DNA from: Streptomyces justiciae
GTDB lineage: Bacteria; Actinomycetota; Actinomycetes; Streptomycetales; Streptomycetaceae
Assembly: GCF_015163075.1 (NCBI RefSeq)
Contig: NZ_JADDXU010000035.1
Coordinates: 1-64,000, forward strand
Reading direction: 5' to 3'
Length of the DNA stretch: 64,000 nt
The notes under the pieces were generated by a model that was given only the letters and a program-made list of their open reading frames with translations, was not told the DNA's origin and did no database searches. The position numbers were made by a program, and so were the translations under genes. Below, in pieces: positions 25,141 through 34,251 of this stretch (positions are counted from its first letter, which is position 1; every line of letters begins with the position of its first letter).

Positions 25141-25238
25141 TCTCCCGCGGACGGGACGGACAACGCATGGTGGACATGTGCCCGGCGGAGACCGGGCGCT
25201 CGACCCCCGTTCGTCACCGATTCTCAGGAGTGTTTTCC

Positions 25239-26159
25239 ATGGCCAGGACTCGTGTCAGTTTCGACAGTGCCGGTATCGAGATCGCCGCGCACCTCTACCT
25301 GCCCGACACCGCGGCGGTCTCTGCGGGTCCGGCGCTGGTGGTCGGTCACCCCGGTACCGGGGTGAAGGAGCAGACGTCCGGCACCTATGCGCAGCTGCTG
25401 GCCGAGCGGGGCTTCGTCACCCTCGCCTTCGACGCCGCCTACCAGGGCGAGTCCGGCGGCCTGCCGCGCGGGCTCGAGGACCCCGCCCAGCGCGTGGAGG
25501 ACTTCAAGGCCGCCGTGTCCTACCTGACCACCCGGCCCGAGGTCGACCCCGAGCGGATCGGCCTGCTGGGCATCTGCGCCTCCGGCGGCTACGCGCTGGC
25601 CGCCACCGGCGGCGACCACCGCGTCAGGGCCGTGGCCGCGGTGTCCACCGCCGAACCCGCCCGCCAGTTCCGCTTCGGCGCCGACGGCTCCCAGGACCCG
25701 GCCGTCTTCCAGACCCTGCTGGACGCCGCTGCCACCGCCCGCACCCGCGCCGCCCGCGGCGAGGACCCCGGCGTGCTGACCATGTTCCCCGACACCGCCG
25801 AGGAAGCCGGCGCCCTGGGCGGCGAGCACGGCATCGAGGGCTGGGAGTACTACTGCGGCGCCCGCGGCTACCACGAGCGCTCCGCGAAGTTCCTCACCTG
25901 GGACAGCATCGACAAGATGGCCTCCAGCGACGTCTTCCGCTCCGTGCCCCTGATCGGCCCCCGCCCGATCCTGCAGATCATCGGCGAACGCGCCGTGACC
26001 GCCTGGATGGCCACCGAAGCCCACCAGGTGGCCACCGGACCGAAGGAACTGCACCGCATCCCCGGCGCCAGCCACGTCGACCTCTACGACAAGCGCCAGT
26101 ACATCGACCCCGCCATCGACAAGCTCACCGACTACTTCACCACCCACCTCACCAAGTGA
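25239..26159 (+). CDS. alpha/beta hydrolase (YcjY/dienelactone-hydrolase-like)
   Basis: A 306-aa alpha/beta-hydrolase. The oxyanion region is LVVGHPGTGVKEQ. The elbow is GLLGICASGGYA, where the nucleophile position (C113) is Cys rather than Ser, as in dienelactone hydrolases and YcjY-like proteins. The acid lies in ILQIIGERA and His in PGASHVDLYDK. ATG 25239 follows CAGGAG by 8 bases. It is divergent from the MmyB regulator and probably its main target. Substrate unknown; an alternative nucleophile is S115, two residues on. Confidence 0.86.
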   Translation: MARTRVSFDSAGIEIAAHLYLPDTAAVSAGPALVVGHPGTGVKEQTSGTYAQLLAERGFVTLAFDAAYQGESGGLPRGLEDPAQRVEDFKAAVSYLTTRPEVDPERIGLLGICASGGYALAATGGDHRVRAVAAVSTAEPARQFRFGADGSQDPAVFQTLLDAAATARTRAARGEDPGVLTMFPDTAEEAGALGGEHGIEGWEYYCGARGYHERSAKFLTWDSIDKMASSDVFRSVPLIGPRPILQIIGERAVTAWMATEAHQVATGPKELHRIPGASHVDLYDKRQYIDPAIDKLTDYFTTHLTK

Positions 26160-26185
26160 CCCACAGTCCGTCACACAGCCCGCAA

Positions 26186-26219
26186 CGGCCCCGCGGCGAT
26201 GGCCCGTCCGCCGGGGCCG
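26186..26219. terminator. Hairpin between convergent genes
   Basis: CGGCCCCG (26186-26193) pairs with CGGGGCCG (26212-26219) around an 18-base loop, in the 68-bp gap between the hydrolase and budA 3' ends. It probably ends transcription from both sides. Confidence 0.5.
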
Positions 26220-26227
26220 AGGGGCCG

Positions 26228-27010
26228 TCAGCCGTTCTCGATGCGGCGGATCTGTTCGTCCAGCGGCGCCGACGGGGTGCGGGCGTGCAGGAACTCGTCG
26301 GTCGTGGGCAGCCGTAGGCGCAGTTCGGACAGGGGCGCGACGGTGACCTGGCCCTCGATGAGGGTGAAGTCCAGGGCGTGGCCGCCGTGGTCGCCGGGTT
26401 CGTCGAGGAAGTGCAGGTGGTGTCCGGCGACGGAGACGCCCTGCTCGTAGTCGGGGGTGAAGAAGCCGGCGAGGGTGCCGCGCGTGTCGCGGAAGACGTT
26501 CTCCGCCTGCCCTGCCGTCGCCTCCGACAAGGGCGGGTAAGGACGGGGCTGCCGGGCAACCGTGCGGCAGCGAAGGCGGGCGAAGCTGCCCTCGATCCGT
26601 ATCGCGTGGACGAGGTTGACACTCGTGAGCAGCCGGCCGACGGCTTCGTACGTGGCCGCCCGGTCCAGGGGACCGGACAGGCTGACGGGCCGTCCGTGCG
26701 GGAACCGGGTCACCGCGGCGAAGGGGACGCGGTCGTCGTCGGCGGCCCGCTGGACCGTGCCGTCGGCCCGCAGGCGGTGGCACACGCCGTCCAGGACGAG
26801 CATCTCGCCGTCGAGGGCGTCGAAGGTTCCCAGGCCGAAGTCGCCGTGGCGCAGGAGTTCGGCGACGGTCACGTCGCCGTCGTAGACCCCCGCGAGCAGG
26901 GCGGCCATCGTCGAGGTCTGGTAGAGGACCGGTGGGGCGGGGCGGGTGGGCGCGAGGTGGCGCAGCGCGGTGAGGAGGCGGTGCAGGGGGGTGGGGTCGG
27001 TTCGGGACAT
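26228..27010 (-). CDS. budA: Alpha-acetolactate decarboxylase
   Basis: A 260-aa cytosolic enzyme that decarboxylates (S)-2-acetolactate to (R)-acetoin. Family signatures are LYQTSTMAALLAGVYDG, the strand HGDFGLGTFDALDGEMLVLDG, a mid-protein arginine/glutamate segment (IRIEGSFARLRCRTV) and the zinc-site region GVSVAGHHLHFLDEPGDHGGH, whose histidines coordinate the metal. Length fits the family. ATG 27010 follows GAGGAGAGC. It is 22 bp downstream of acetolactate synthase in the same direction, giving a two-gene acetoin operon for overflow pyruvate disposal and pH control. Confidence 0.93.
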   Translation of the reverse strand: MSRTDPTPLHRLLTALRHLAPTRPAPPVLYQTSTMAALLAGVYDGDVTVAELLRHGDFGLGTFDALDGEMLVLDGVCHRLRADGTVQRAADDDRVPFAAVTRFPHGRPVSLSGPLDRAATYEAVGRLLTSVNLVHAIRIEGSFARLRCRTVARQPRPYPPLSEATAGQAENVFRDTRGTLAGFFTPDYEQGVSVAGHHLHFLDEPGDHGGHALDFTLIEGQVTVAPLSELRLRLPTTDEFLHARTPSAPLDEQIRRIENG

Positions 27011-27032
27011 GTGTGGTGCTCTCCTCGCATCC

Positions 27033-28751
27033 TCAGGCGAACGCGCCGCGGATCAGGTGTTCGCCCAGCTCGGTGTTGCCGGAGTAGTCCACCGGGACGT
27101 CGATGATCGTGGGCCGGTCGGCGGCCAGGCCCGCGCGCAGCGCGTCGTCGAACTCCGCCATGGTCGTCACGCGTACGCCCCGGGCGCCGAACGCCTCGGC
27201 GAAGGCGACGGTGTCGTAGTCGCCGAGGGTCACGCCGCTCTTGCGCCCGTACTTCAGCACTTGCTGGAAGCCGACCATGTCGTAGGTGTTGTCACGGAAG
27301 ATGACGTGGACGAAGGCCAGCCCGAGCCGGGTGGCGGTCTCCAGTTCCTGCGCGGAGAACAGGAATCCGCCGTCCCCGGAGACGGACACGACCTGCGTGC
27401 CGGGGCGGACGAGGGTGGCCGCCATCGCCCAGGGCAGGGCTACGCCGAGGGTCTGCTGGCCGTTGGAGAAGAGCAGGCGCCGGGGTTCGTAGACGCGGAA
27501 GTGCCGGGCCATGTGGATGTACACCGAGCCGATGTCGCAGGCGATGGTGGCCTCGTCGTCCAGGTGGTCGCGCAGCCTCAGGCAGACAGCGGCCGGGTCC
27601 AGGCCCCGTTCGGTGCCGGGCCGGGTGCGCGCTTCCTCGTCGATGGCGGTCAGGCGGGCGCGGTGGGCGGCGACGGCGGCCTCCGCCTCGGCGGTCGGCG
27701 GCATCGGCCCCAGCTCCCGGGCCAGTTCGGCCAGGGTGGCGGCGATGTCGCCGCGCAGTTCGAGGGCGGGCTGGTAGTGGTTGTCGATCTCCGCGGGTAC
27801 GGCGTCCACGTGGACGATGGTGCGGCCGGCCTCGGGGTTCCACAGGACGGGGTCGTACTCCACCGGGTCGTAGCCGACGGTGAGGATGACGTCCGCGGTG
27901 GCCGCGAGGGCGTCGGCGGGCTGGTTGCGGAAGAGGCCGACCCGGCCCAGGTAGTGGCTCTCCAGGTCGCGGGAGACCACACCGGCCGCCTGGAAGGTCT
28001 CGATCACCGGCAGGGCGGTGCCGCTGATCAGGGTGCGGATCGACGTGCAGGCCGCCGGTTCGGCGCCGCGCGCGCCGACCAGCAGCACCGGGTTGCGGGC
28101 GCTGCGCAGGAGTTCGGCGGCCCGGCGGACCTGTTCGCCGGGCGCGGGGCCGACAGGCGGCACGGGCAGCGACTCGCGGATGACGGCCCGGGTGGGTTCG
28201 GCGGCGACGTCGGCGGGCAGGACGACGGCCGCGGCGCCGCGCGGCTCGGTCAGCGCCACGCGAAAGGCGTTGGCGAGCGCCTCGGGAACGTTGTCGGGAT
28301 GGCTCACCTCGCCGGCCGCCTTGGTGACGGCGGCCAGCAGCGCGGTGGCGTCCATCGACTGGTGGGTGCGCTTGAGGCGGTCCGCGCGGGAGACCGCGCC
28401 GCACAGGGCGACCACCGGGTCCTGTTCGGTGGTGGCGGTCAGCAGGCCGGTGGCCAGATTGCTGGTGCCGGGCCCGGAGGTGACGAGGACGACGCCCGGC
28501 ACGCCGGTGAGCCGTCCCACGGCCGCGGCCATGAACACCGCGTTCTGTTCGTGCCGGCACACGACGACCTGTGGTCCCGCGTCGGCCAGCGCGTCGTAGA
28601 CGGCGTCGATCTTCGCGCCGGGGATGCCGAAGACGTACGGCACGCCGTTCGCCTGGAGGCCCTCCACCACCCGCTGGGCGGACCTGACGGGTTCGACGGG
28701 GGGCTCGACGGCACCGCGGGCGGGCAGTACGGGGCGGACGGGTTCGCTCAC
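27033..28751 (-). CDS. alsS: Catabolic acetolactate synthase (ThDP-dependent)
   Basis: A 572-aa ThDP enzyme that condenses two pyruvates to acetolactate. The catalytic Glu is E68 in [13 protein letters not shown]. The substrate loop is [17 protein letters not shown]. The ThDP/Mg motif is [19 protein letters not shown], ending at RDNTYDMV. The close coupling to budA and the lack of a regulatory-subunit gene mark it as the catabolic AlsS type, not the anabolic IlvB. GTG 28751 is preceded by GAGGTG. No LysR-type AlsR gene lies next to it; upstream is a decayed gene and a TetR/GNAT pair. Confidence 0.92.
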   Translation of the reverse strand: MSEPVRPVLPARGAVEPPVEPVRSAQRVVEGLQANGVPYVFGIPGAKIDAVYDALADAGPQVVVCRHEQNAVFMAAAVGRLTGVPGVVLVTSGPGTSNLATGLLTATTEQDPVVALCGAVSRADRLKRTHQSMDATALLAAVTKAAGEVSHPDNVPEALANAFRVALTEPRGAAAVVLPADVAAEPTRAVIRESLPVPPVGPAPGEQVRRAAELLRSARNPVLLVGARGAEPAACTSIRTLISGTALPVIETFQAAGVVSRDLESHYLGRVGLFRNQPADALAATADVILTVGYDPVEYDPVLWNPEAGRTIVHVDAVPAEIDNHYQPALELRGDIAATLAELARELGPMPPTAEAEAAVAAHRARLTAIDEEARTRPGTERGLDPAAVCLRLRDHLDDEATIACDIGSVYIHMARHFRVYEPRRLLFSNGQQTLGVALPWAMAATLVRPGTQVVSVSGDGGFLFSAQELETATRLGLAFVHVIFRDNTYDMVGFQQVLKYGRKSGVTLGDYDTVAFAEAFGARGVRVTTMAEFDDALRAGLAADRPTIIDVPVDYSGNTELGEHLIRGAFA

Positions 28752-29087
28752 GTTTTCACCTCGCTGTATGACGGCACGCGGAACAGGGCCCCGTCGCGTC
28801 ACGGCGGACGGGCCGAACAGTCCCCCGGTCTGCCTTCAGGATCACACTCGTGCCGGGCACTGTCGCGACGAGACATGTGTGCGGTGCAAGGCACGCGGCG
28901 AGTGCGTGTCCGACCGTGGGGCCGCCTCTACACACCTCAATGACGAATGTGGGGTTTGCTCCATCGCGCAGGTCGTCGTGATCGAGAAACATACGATCTG
29001 ACGCCCGACGGTGGTGATGTCCGGCTTCGGCGCGTCGTGTGCACTTCCATTCCTGCTGACGAGCTGTGCGGCCTGGGGGCCGGCGCC

Positions 29088-29337
29088 ATGCCGGCCACCG
29101 TCGCGGGCCGCCTCACCCACGGCGTCGGGATCGGACTGGGAGAGGGCGAGACCAAGGCCCACCGCGAGGAGGCCGTCGGGGCACTGCTCGGCTACGGGCA
29201 GCGACCTACCGGCCACCGCGATGAAGGTGACCGACCCCAGGACCTGGAGTCCTTCGTCCTGGGTGTCGGACATCGTTCCGCACCTGGCGTACGGGATGGC
29301 GGGGGCCGGCGTGTACCGGGCACTGGCGGCGCGCTGA
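29088..29337 (+). pseudogene. Frameshifted remnant of an actinobacterial membrane protein
   Basis: One frame from ATG 29088 gives TVAGRLTHGVGIGLGEGETK and EEAVGALLGYG. After a shift near 29208 another frame gives ATAMKVTDPRTWSPSSWVSD and IVPHLAYGMAGAGVYRALAAR, ending at 29337. In intact actinobacterial relatives as I recall them, these two blocks occur in this order, separated by membrane helices (LGYGTG...GVTDPRTW...VPHLAYG). Here the helices between them and the N-terminal helix are missing. It is a decayed gene upstream of alsS. Confidence 0.5.
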
Positions 29338-29372
29338 TCGTGACGGTGCCGGCCGGCGCGGGTGCGCGGCTG

Positions 29373-29987
29373 CTAGGGCCTGTCTGACACGCCGTCGCCG
29401 TGGATACGTGTTCCGTCCAGCAGATCGAGCTGGAGGTGCACAGCGGTTGTGGTGCGGGCGACGTCGCCCGTGGCCAGCAGATCGAGCAGCGCGCCGCGCA
29501 GGACGGCCAGCACCAGGGTGCACTCCGCTTCAGCCGCCGCTGTCCCACGTCCCGTGGCGGGTCTGCCCGCGGCGAGCAGCTCGAGCCAGTCGCTGACCGT
29601 CTCGCGGGCGAAACCGCCCCATGGCCCGTCCGGCTCCATCACCGACCGGGCGTAGCTCTCCACCCACAGCGCCGCCAGGCCCCGGCGGGCATCGTCGGAA
29701 AGCCACCGCCACAGGCGGCGGGCGATCGATGTGACGGCCTCGTCCGCCGCGTACTCGCCGGCCAGCATCTCGATCTGGTCGAGTTCATCCGCTCTGGCGC
29801 GGGCGAGCAGAGCACGGATGAGTCCGTCCTTGCTGCCGAACAGGTACAGCAGCACACGTGGGCTGCTGCCGATGGCCTCGGCCAGCGGACGCAGGGACAG
29901 GTCGCTGATTCCGCTGCGCAGGGCATATACGTATGCCGCCTCGAGGAGTTCCCTCTGGCGAGGTGAGTTGCGCGGGGATGTGGTCAC
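29373..29987 (-). CDS. TetR-family repressor
   Basis: A 204-aa TetR protein. The HTH (~residues 10-55) includes LLEAAYVYALRSGISDLSLRPLAEAIGSSPRVLLYLFGSKDGL. The rest is a helical ligand domain. GTG 29987 is the likely start; the Shine-Dalgarno sequence is weak. It is divergent from a GNAT gene, and the 130-bp gap holds a clear palindrome beginning 15 bases upstream of its start, so it should repress itself and probably the acetyltransferase. The inducer is unknown. Confidence 0.88.
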   Translation of the reverse strand: MTTSPRNSPRQRELLEAAYVYALRSGISDLSLRPLAEAIGSSPRVLLYLFGSKDGLIRALLARARADELDQIEMLAGEYAADEAVTSIARRLWRWLSDDARRGLAALWVESYARSVMEPDGPWGGFARETVSDWLELLAAGRPATGRGTAAAEAECTLVLAVLRGALLDLLATGDVARTTTAVHLQLDLLDGTRIHGDGVSDRP

Positions 29988-30001
29988 CGGGCTACCATAG
30001 G

Positions 30002-30017
30002 TGAAACAGTCGTTTCA
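30002..30017. promoter_or_regulatory. TetR operator
   Basis: TGAAACAGTCGTTTCA has perfect 6-bp arms around AGTC, the classic TetR-family spacing. It is nested in a wider repeat (GGCTACC near 29990, GGTAGCC near 30030). It lies just upstream of the TetR start and about 100 bp before the GNAT start. Confidence 0.65.
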
Positions 30018-30117
30018 GTCACACCTGGACGGTAGCCGACCCCAGCCGACGATGCCCGGGCTCGACGGTGTGGGCTCTGGTCCCGGCGATCCCGGCCGCT
30101 TGGAAAGACAATCACGA

Positions 30118-30822
30118 ATGACCACAGAAGCGATATCTCACCTCCTGGACGTGCCGGTGCGGGCCTCACTCACGGGGGAACACGCGCGCTTCGCGGTCCG
30201 GCGCGGCCGTGTGCTGCGGTACGAACCCGGCCTGGCCACATTTGCCGCGCTGCCGGACGCCCCTGACGCACAGGACTGGCACGACGCCGCTCTTCTCGCG
30301 GGACCGGGGCAGGTGCTCTACCTCGTGGGCCAGGACCTCCAGCTCCCTCCCGGGTGGACGGAGGTGTCACACGCCCAGGGTGTGCAACTCGTCGCGGACC
30401 ACCCGGTGGTCCGGTACGACGAGCAGGTGCGCGTGCTGGGGTTCGACGACGCGCCGGAGATCCTCGCTCTGGTCGAGGCGACGAAACCGGGCCCCTTCCT
30501 GCCCCGCAGTCTGCGGTACGCGCAATACTTCGGGTTCCGCGCGCACGGGCAGCTCGTGGCCGTGGCCGGCCTGCGTATGCGCCCCGCGGGGTTCGCCGAG
30601 GTGAGCACGGTCTGCACGCTCCCCGAACACCGGGGCAGAGGCCTGGCCCAGCGTCTGGTGAAACATCTGTGCCGGCTCGTGGTCCGGCAGGGCGCCACCC
30701 CGTTCCTGCATGCCAAGGCCGATCAGGAAGCCGTGCTGCGGTTGTACGGCGCGCTGGGCTTCGAGCACCGCACCCGTCTTTCCTTCCGTGAAATAGCGGC
30801 GCCGCGGGAGACTTCCGCGTAG
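30118..30822 (+). CDS. GNAT-family N-acetyltransferase
   Basis: A 234-aa protein. The C-terminal GNAT domain (~110-225) contains the beta4 strand EVSTVCTLPEHRGRGLAQRLVKHL, with the acetyl-CoA pyrophosphate loop RGRGLA, followed by LHAKADQEAVLRLYGALGFEH. The first ~100 residues form a less conserved extra domain, as in FR47-like and two-domain GNATs. The ATG at 30118 starts after a stretch unlike coding sequence. It is divergent from the TetR repressor and is its likely target, suggesting inducible modification of a small molecule. Substrate unknown. Confidence 0.85.
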   Translation: MTTEAISHLLDVPVRASLTGEHARFAVRRGRVLRYEPGLATFAALPDAPDAQDWHDAALLAGPGQVLYLVGQDLQLPPGWTEVSHAQGVQLVADHPVVRYDEQVRVLGFDDAPEILALVEATKPGPFLPRSLRYAQYFGFRAHGQLVAVAGLRMRPAGFAEVSTVCTLPEHRGRGLAQRLVKHLCRLVVRQGATPFLHAKADQEAVLRLYGALGFEHRTRLSFREIAAPRETSA

Positions 30823-30934
30823 CCGTGTCGGCCGTCCCCGCGAGCACATGCGATGAACCTGGCGGCGTGTTCCTGCCGTCCCAGTGACAGGGCGGCACGC
30901 CCCTCGCCCCAGACACAGTTAGGTTCCCTGCCCG

Positions 30935-31858
30935 ATGTTGCTTGATGCGGCAGTCGCCGAGACGGTCGACGCCTACCGGACCTGTGAGTTCGTCACGCTC
31001 GCCCGGGACGGGACACCGATCGCTTGGCCGACGGCGGCCCTCCGCCGCGACGACGGCACCTTCCTCATCACCACCTCGCTCGCCTTCGCCCAGAAGGCGC
31101 TGAACGTTCGTCGTGACGGTCGCGTCGCCCTGCTCTTCTCCGATCCCACCGGCAGTGGACTGGACGCCGCCGAGCAGGTGTTCGTCTCCGGTACGGCGGT
31201 CTGCCCGGAGGAGATCGTCACTTCGCCGGCCGGCGACGAGGCGTACTGGTCGATGCTCTTCGACCGCCAGCCTGACAGCCGACGTTACGTGGACCTGCCC
31301 GCGCGGTGGCTCATGGACTGGTACTACCTGCGGCTGCTGATCACCGTCACCCCCACCGGCATCACCACCCGACCGTCCCTGTCCGTGCGGTCCGGCGACC
31401 CGAACGTCGCCGCGGATGCGGGTTCTTCCGTGCCCGGCGCCGACATCCTCGCGCGCTTTTCCACCGCCGTCCTCGGTGCCCGGGACGCTTCTGGCGCTCC
31501 CCTGCTCATGCGGACACCGGTCCAGGCGACGCCCGAGGGGTTCCTGGTGGAGACCGCCGCCGACTGCGAAGTGGTGGCCGGTCCCGCCTCGCTGCTCGTG
31601 CACCGCCACGACGACCGGCTCGCCGGCCTCTACAACGCAGTGGTGCGGGGCGAGTTGCGCCGGTCCGGCGACGGCTGGCTCCTGGTGCCGCACCGCGTTG
31701 TCGAGCCGTCGGGGGACGGCGGTGCCCGCACCCTGCGCAACGCCCGTCGCGCGGCGAACACGTATCTCCGCAGGCGCAACCTGGACCGGCCACGCGTGGA
31801 CTGGCCCGCGCTGAAGACGCTGGCCACCGCGTCCGCGTCCCGGGCCGGCGGCGCCTGA
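30935..31858 (+). CDS. Pyridoxamine 5'-phosphate oxidase-fold (PPOX) protein
   Basis: A 307-aa protein. Its N-terminal half (~1-165) has the split-barrel pattern EFVTLARDGTPIAWPTAAL, FLITTSLAFAQKALNVRRDGRVALLFSDPTGSG of FMN/F420-binding PPOX proteins. The C-terminal half is Arg-rich (LRNARRAANTYLRRRNLDRPRVDW) and may hold a second degenerate barrel. The family binds flavin or F420 and often reduces small molecules. A TAGGTT hexamer about 10 bases upstream and the lack of a ribosome-binding site suggest a short leader or leaderless transcript. It is not clearly tied to its neighbours. Confidence 0.8.
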   Translation: MLLDAAVAETVDAYRTCEFVTLARDGTPIAWPTAALRRDDGTFLITTSLAFAQKALNVRRDGRVALLFSDPTGSGLDAAEQVFVSGTAVCPEEIVTSPAGDEAYWSMLFDRQPDSRRYVDLPARWLMDWYYLRLLITVTPTGITTRPSLSVRSGDPNVAADAGSSVPGADILARFSTAVLGARDASGAPLLMRTPVQATPEGFLVETAADCEVVAGPASLLVHRHDDRLAGLYNAVVRGELRRSGDGWLLVPHRVVEPSGDGGARTLRNARRAANTYLRRRNLDRPRVDWPALKTLATASASRAGGA

Positions 31859-31943
31859 GCGGGCACGGACGCCCCGTGGCCGGGATGGTTTGAGAGGGAC
31901 ATCGTCCGAGACCGACTCCGTGGCGCCGCCACCCCGTCAGGCG

Positions 31944-32135
31944 TCAATCCGTGAGGCTCGACCGCCAGTCACAGGTCTTGTTCGCACACTGCAGGGTGAG
32001 AATGCCCGGATGGGCTCTGGGGCCGCGGTGGATGCCTGAGGATCCGCACCGCGGGCATTCACGGTCAGGGAAGGCAGGCGGGACAGCCCCGGAGTCTGCC
32101 TCGCCGTCTGGGTGATAGGGCTTCACATCGAGCAC
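31944..32135 (-). CDS. Small zinc-ribbon protein
   Basis: A 63-aa reading frame with one zinc-ribbon: ECPRCGSSGIH and, 19 residues on, LQCANKTCDWRS. The four cysteines are spaced as in rubredoxin-like or transcription-factor ribbons. Start GTG 32135 (an alternative GTG lies at 32126); no good ribosome-binding site. It lies tail-to-tail with the PPOX gene and head-to-head with the ECF sigma factor. It may be a stand-alone nucleic-acid-binding ribbon or a remnant of a larger protein. Confidence 0.55.
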   Translation of the reverse strand: MLDVKPYHPDGEADSGAVPPAFPDRECPRCGSSGIHRGPRAHPGILTLQCANKTCDWRSSLTD

Positions 32136-32265
32136 AACGGAAGCACGGTGGCCCGGGGTTCATAAGGTGACGTGACGGCGATCACACAGAAATCTCCTCC
32201 CCGCCTGTAAGAAGCGGGCCGCTGCTCGCATTTCCAGGTATGAAAGCCGAGATGAGGGGGTGCTC

Positions 32266-32841
32266 GTGACGTCTGCCGAGCGCTTCCACCATGTCTACGA
32301 GGAGTGCTACCCACGCGTCCTCGCCTACGCCATCAGCCTGGTGGGACGTCAGGTGGGTGAGGACATCACCAGCGAGACGTTCACCATCGCCTGGCGGCGG
32401 ATCCATGACGACGTCCCCCACCCGAGCCTGCCGTGGCTGCTGGGGGTGGCCCGCAACCTGGCGCGTGAGATGCGCCGCCGTGACGCCCTCAGGTATCTCG
32501 TGGCCGCCGAGGAAGCACAGCGCATCGTCGGCGGCGCCCGGGACGAGGCCGGTGACGTGGCAGCGGTGATCGCCGACCGGCACATCGCGTTGCAGGCCCT
32601 GGCGAGTCTGCCGGAGAGCGACCGGGAGTTGCTGACCCTGATCGCCTGGCACGGCCTGAGCACGAAGGAAGCCGCCCAAGTCCTCAAATGCACCGGCGCT
32701 GCCCTGGCCGTGCGTCTCTACCGTGCGCGTCGCCGCCTGGAGAAGGCCTTGGAAACAGCGCAGGAGCCCGACCCGTCCGAGGCAGCGCCGGCACGCGCCG
32801 CGGGCACCCCCCGACCGCACCGCGAAGGAGCACCCGCGTGA
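32266..32841 (+). CDS. ECF-type RNA polymerase sigma factor
   Basis: A 191-aa sigma-70-family protein. Region 2 (~10-75) contains HHVYEECYPRVLAYAISLVG and EDITSETFTIAWRRI; region 4 (~105-160) contains LASLPESDRELLTLIAWHGLSTKEAAQVLKC and VRLYRARRRL. GTG 32266 is preceded by GAGGGGG. An in-frame GTG at 32260 overlaps that ribosome-binding site and is less likely. Its stop overlaps the next start by 4 bp (GTGA). The partner encodes a membrane protein, so the pair is an envelope-signal sigma/partner module. The C-terminal ~30 residues are a Pro/Ala-rich tail. Confidence 0.92.
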   Translation: MTSAERFHHVYEECYPRVLAYAISLVGRQVGEDITSETFTIAWRRIHDDVPHPSLPWLLGVARNLAREMRRRDALRYLVAAEEAQRIVGGARDEAGDVAAVIADRHIALQALASLPESDRELLTLIAWHGLSTKEAAQVLKCTGAALAVRLYRARRRLEKALETAQEPDPSEAAPARAAGTPRPHREGAPA

Positions 32842-34046
32842 AGAACTCCCAGAAGCGACCTGACGTCCTGCGGGTACTCGCGGACGCGCGCCCCGATGAA
32901 CTGGACCCGGCGCGGTTGACCGACCTCGCACGGCAGCGGCAGGACCTCGGACGCATCGTCTCCGAACCCGCGAACACCCGTGCGGCACGCCGGTCGCCGC
33001 GGGTCCGTCCGCTGGGGGCGGTCGCCCTCGTCGCGGTGGCGGCGTCCGTGGTGGTGTCCGTGGGCACCTTCGACCGGCAGGGACCGGCAGAGCGGTCCGC
33101 GGCGTCGCCACAGGCCTCCGTCGGGGCTCAGTCGCCTAGCGCGGCCCCGGACCTGCGGCTCGACGGACGTATCCAACTGCTCAGCGCGGCCAGGAAGGCG
33201 GAGGCCTCGCCCGCCGCGGGGACGTACTGGCAGACCACCACGCTGGGGCAGTACGTGGATGTCGCCGAGGTGAGCGGAAGGCTGTTCGCCGTACGCAGCT
33301 CGTCGACCGAGGCCTGGTCAGTGGGGGTGCGGCCCGGGACGAAGAGTCTGATGGTCTCCGATCTGGACTCCCGGACCGAGCCCCGGACTGCGGCGGACAA
33401 GGCGACGTGGCAGGCCGTCGGTTCGCCCCGTACGGTGCGGATCGAGGTCGGACAGCCGGCCAACACCCATGCCCTCGCCCTCAAGATGGGGGCCGGGCGG
33501 CCGACGGTCATGCGGACGGACGTCGGTGGCAAGATCTACGCCGTCGGACCGGACAACGTCTCCTACAAGGACCTGCAGGCACTGCCGACCACCAGTGACG
33601 GGCTGCGCCGCCACCTGGAAGGGCTCTACGCGCGGGGCAACGGCACCGAGGGGGCGGCGTCCGACCGCAGTGCCTGGGTGCTGCGGCAGGCGGGCAACCT
33701 CGTCACGATGCCCGTCAAGCCGGGCGTCCGGGCGGCGGCGTACCGGCTGATGGCCGATCTGCCCGGTGTCCGTGTCGTCGGTCATGTCACCGACCCCCTG
33801 GGGCGCGAAGGTGTGGGAGTCGAGTTCCCCGGCGCCTACCGGACGCCGCTCGGGACCACGAGGCAGCGGCTCGTCATCGACCCCTCCACCGGTGACATGC
33901 TCAGCGACGAACTCCTGCTCACCGAGCCCTCGGCCAGGGCCCAGGGCGCCGGTCTCAAGGCGGGCACCGTGGTCAACTACCAGGCGACCAGCCGTATGGG
34001 CTGGAGCGAGCGCCAGATCACCGTGCCGAAGAACGCCCAGAACTGA
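32838..34046 (+). CDS. CU044_5270-family membrane protein, sigma-factor partner
   Basis: A 402-aa protein: a cytoplasmic N-terminus rich in Asp/Arg (RPDVLRVLADARPDELDPARL), one TM helix at about 55-75 (LGAVALVAVAASVVVSVGTF) and a large extracytoplasmic domain with the CU044_5270 pattern (YWQTTTLGQYVDV; RQAGNLVTMPVKPGVRAAAYRLMADLPGVRV; VGVEFPG; QRLVIDPSTGDMLSDELLL). The family is coupled to ECF sigma factors and probably acts as anti-sigma or signal-input partner. The start GTG overlaps the sigma stop, so translation is coupled. Confidence 0.88.
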   Translation: MKNSQKRPDVLRVLADARPDELDPARLTDLARQRQDLGRIVSEPANTRAARRSPRVRPLGAVALVAVAASVVVSVGTFDRQGPAERSAASPQASVGAQSPSAAPDLRLDGRIQLLSAARKAEASPAAGTYWQTTTLGQYVDVAEVSGRLFAVRSSSTEAWSVGVRPGTKSLMVSDLDSRTEPRTAADKATWQAVGSPRTVRIEVGQPANTHALALKMGAGRPTVMRTDVGGKIYAVGPDNVSYKDLQALPTTSDGLRRHLEGLYARGNGTEGAASDRSAWVLRQAGNLVTMPVKPGVRAAAYRLMADLPGVRVVGHVTDPLGREGVGVEFPGAYRTPLGTTRQRLVIDPSTGDMLSDELLLTEPSARAQGAGLKAGTVVNYQATSRMGWSERQITVPKNAQN

Positions 34047-34101
34047 TCCGGGACGCCGGAGCGCCCGCAGACCGGCGCACAGCGGCGAGCGAACCCAGGC
34101 C

Positions 34102-34133
34102 GGACCGCGACTCCTTGCGAGGGGCCGCGGTCC
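34102..34133 (+). terminator. Possible terminator of the sigma-factor operon
   Basis: GGACCGCG (34102-34109) pairs with CGCGGTCC (34126-34133) around a 16-base loop, 56 bases after the sigma-partner stop and before the L,D-transpeptidase gene. Confidence 0.4.
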
Positions 34134-34251
34134 CGGCGGCGCGGCCAGGGCCTCCCTCCCTCACCGCCGTACACCTCGCGGAACCGCCCGGGCCTCGGGG
34201 CACCACGCCCTGCCCCGGAGCTCCTCGAACCTCCTGAGAAAGCCGACATTC

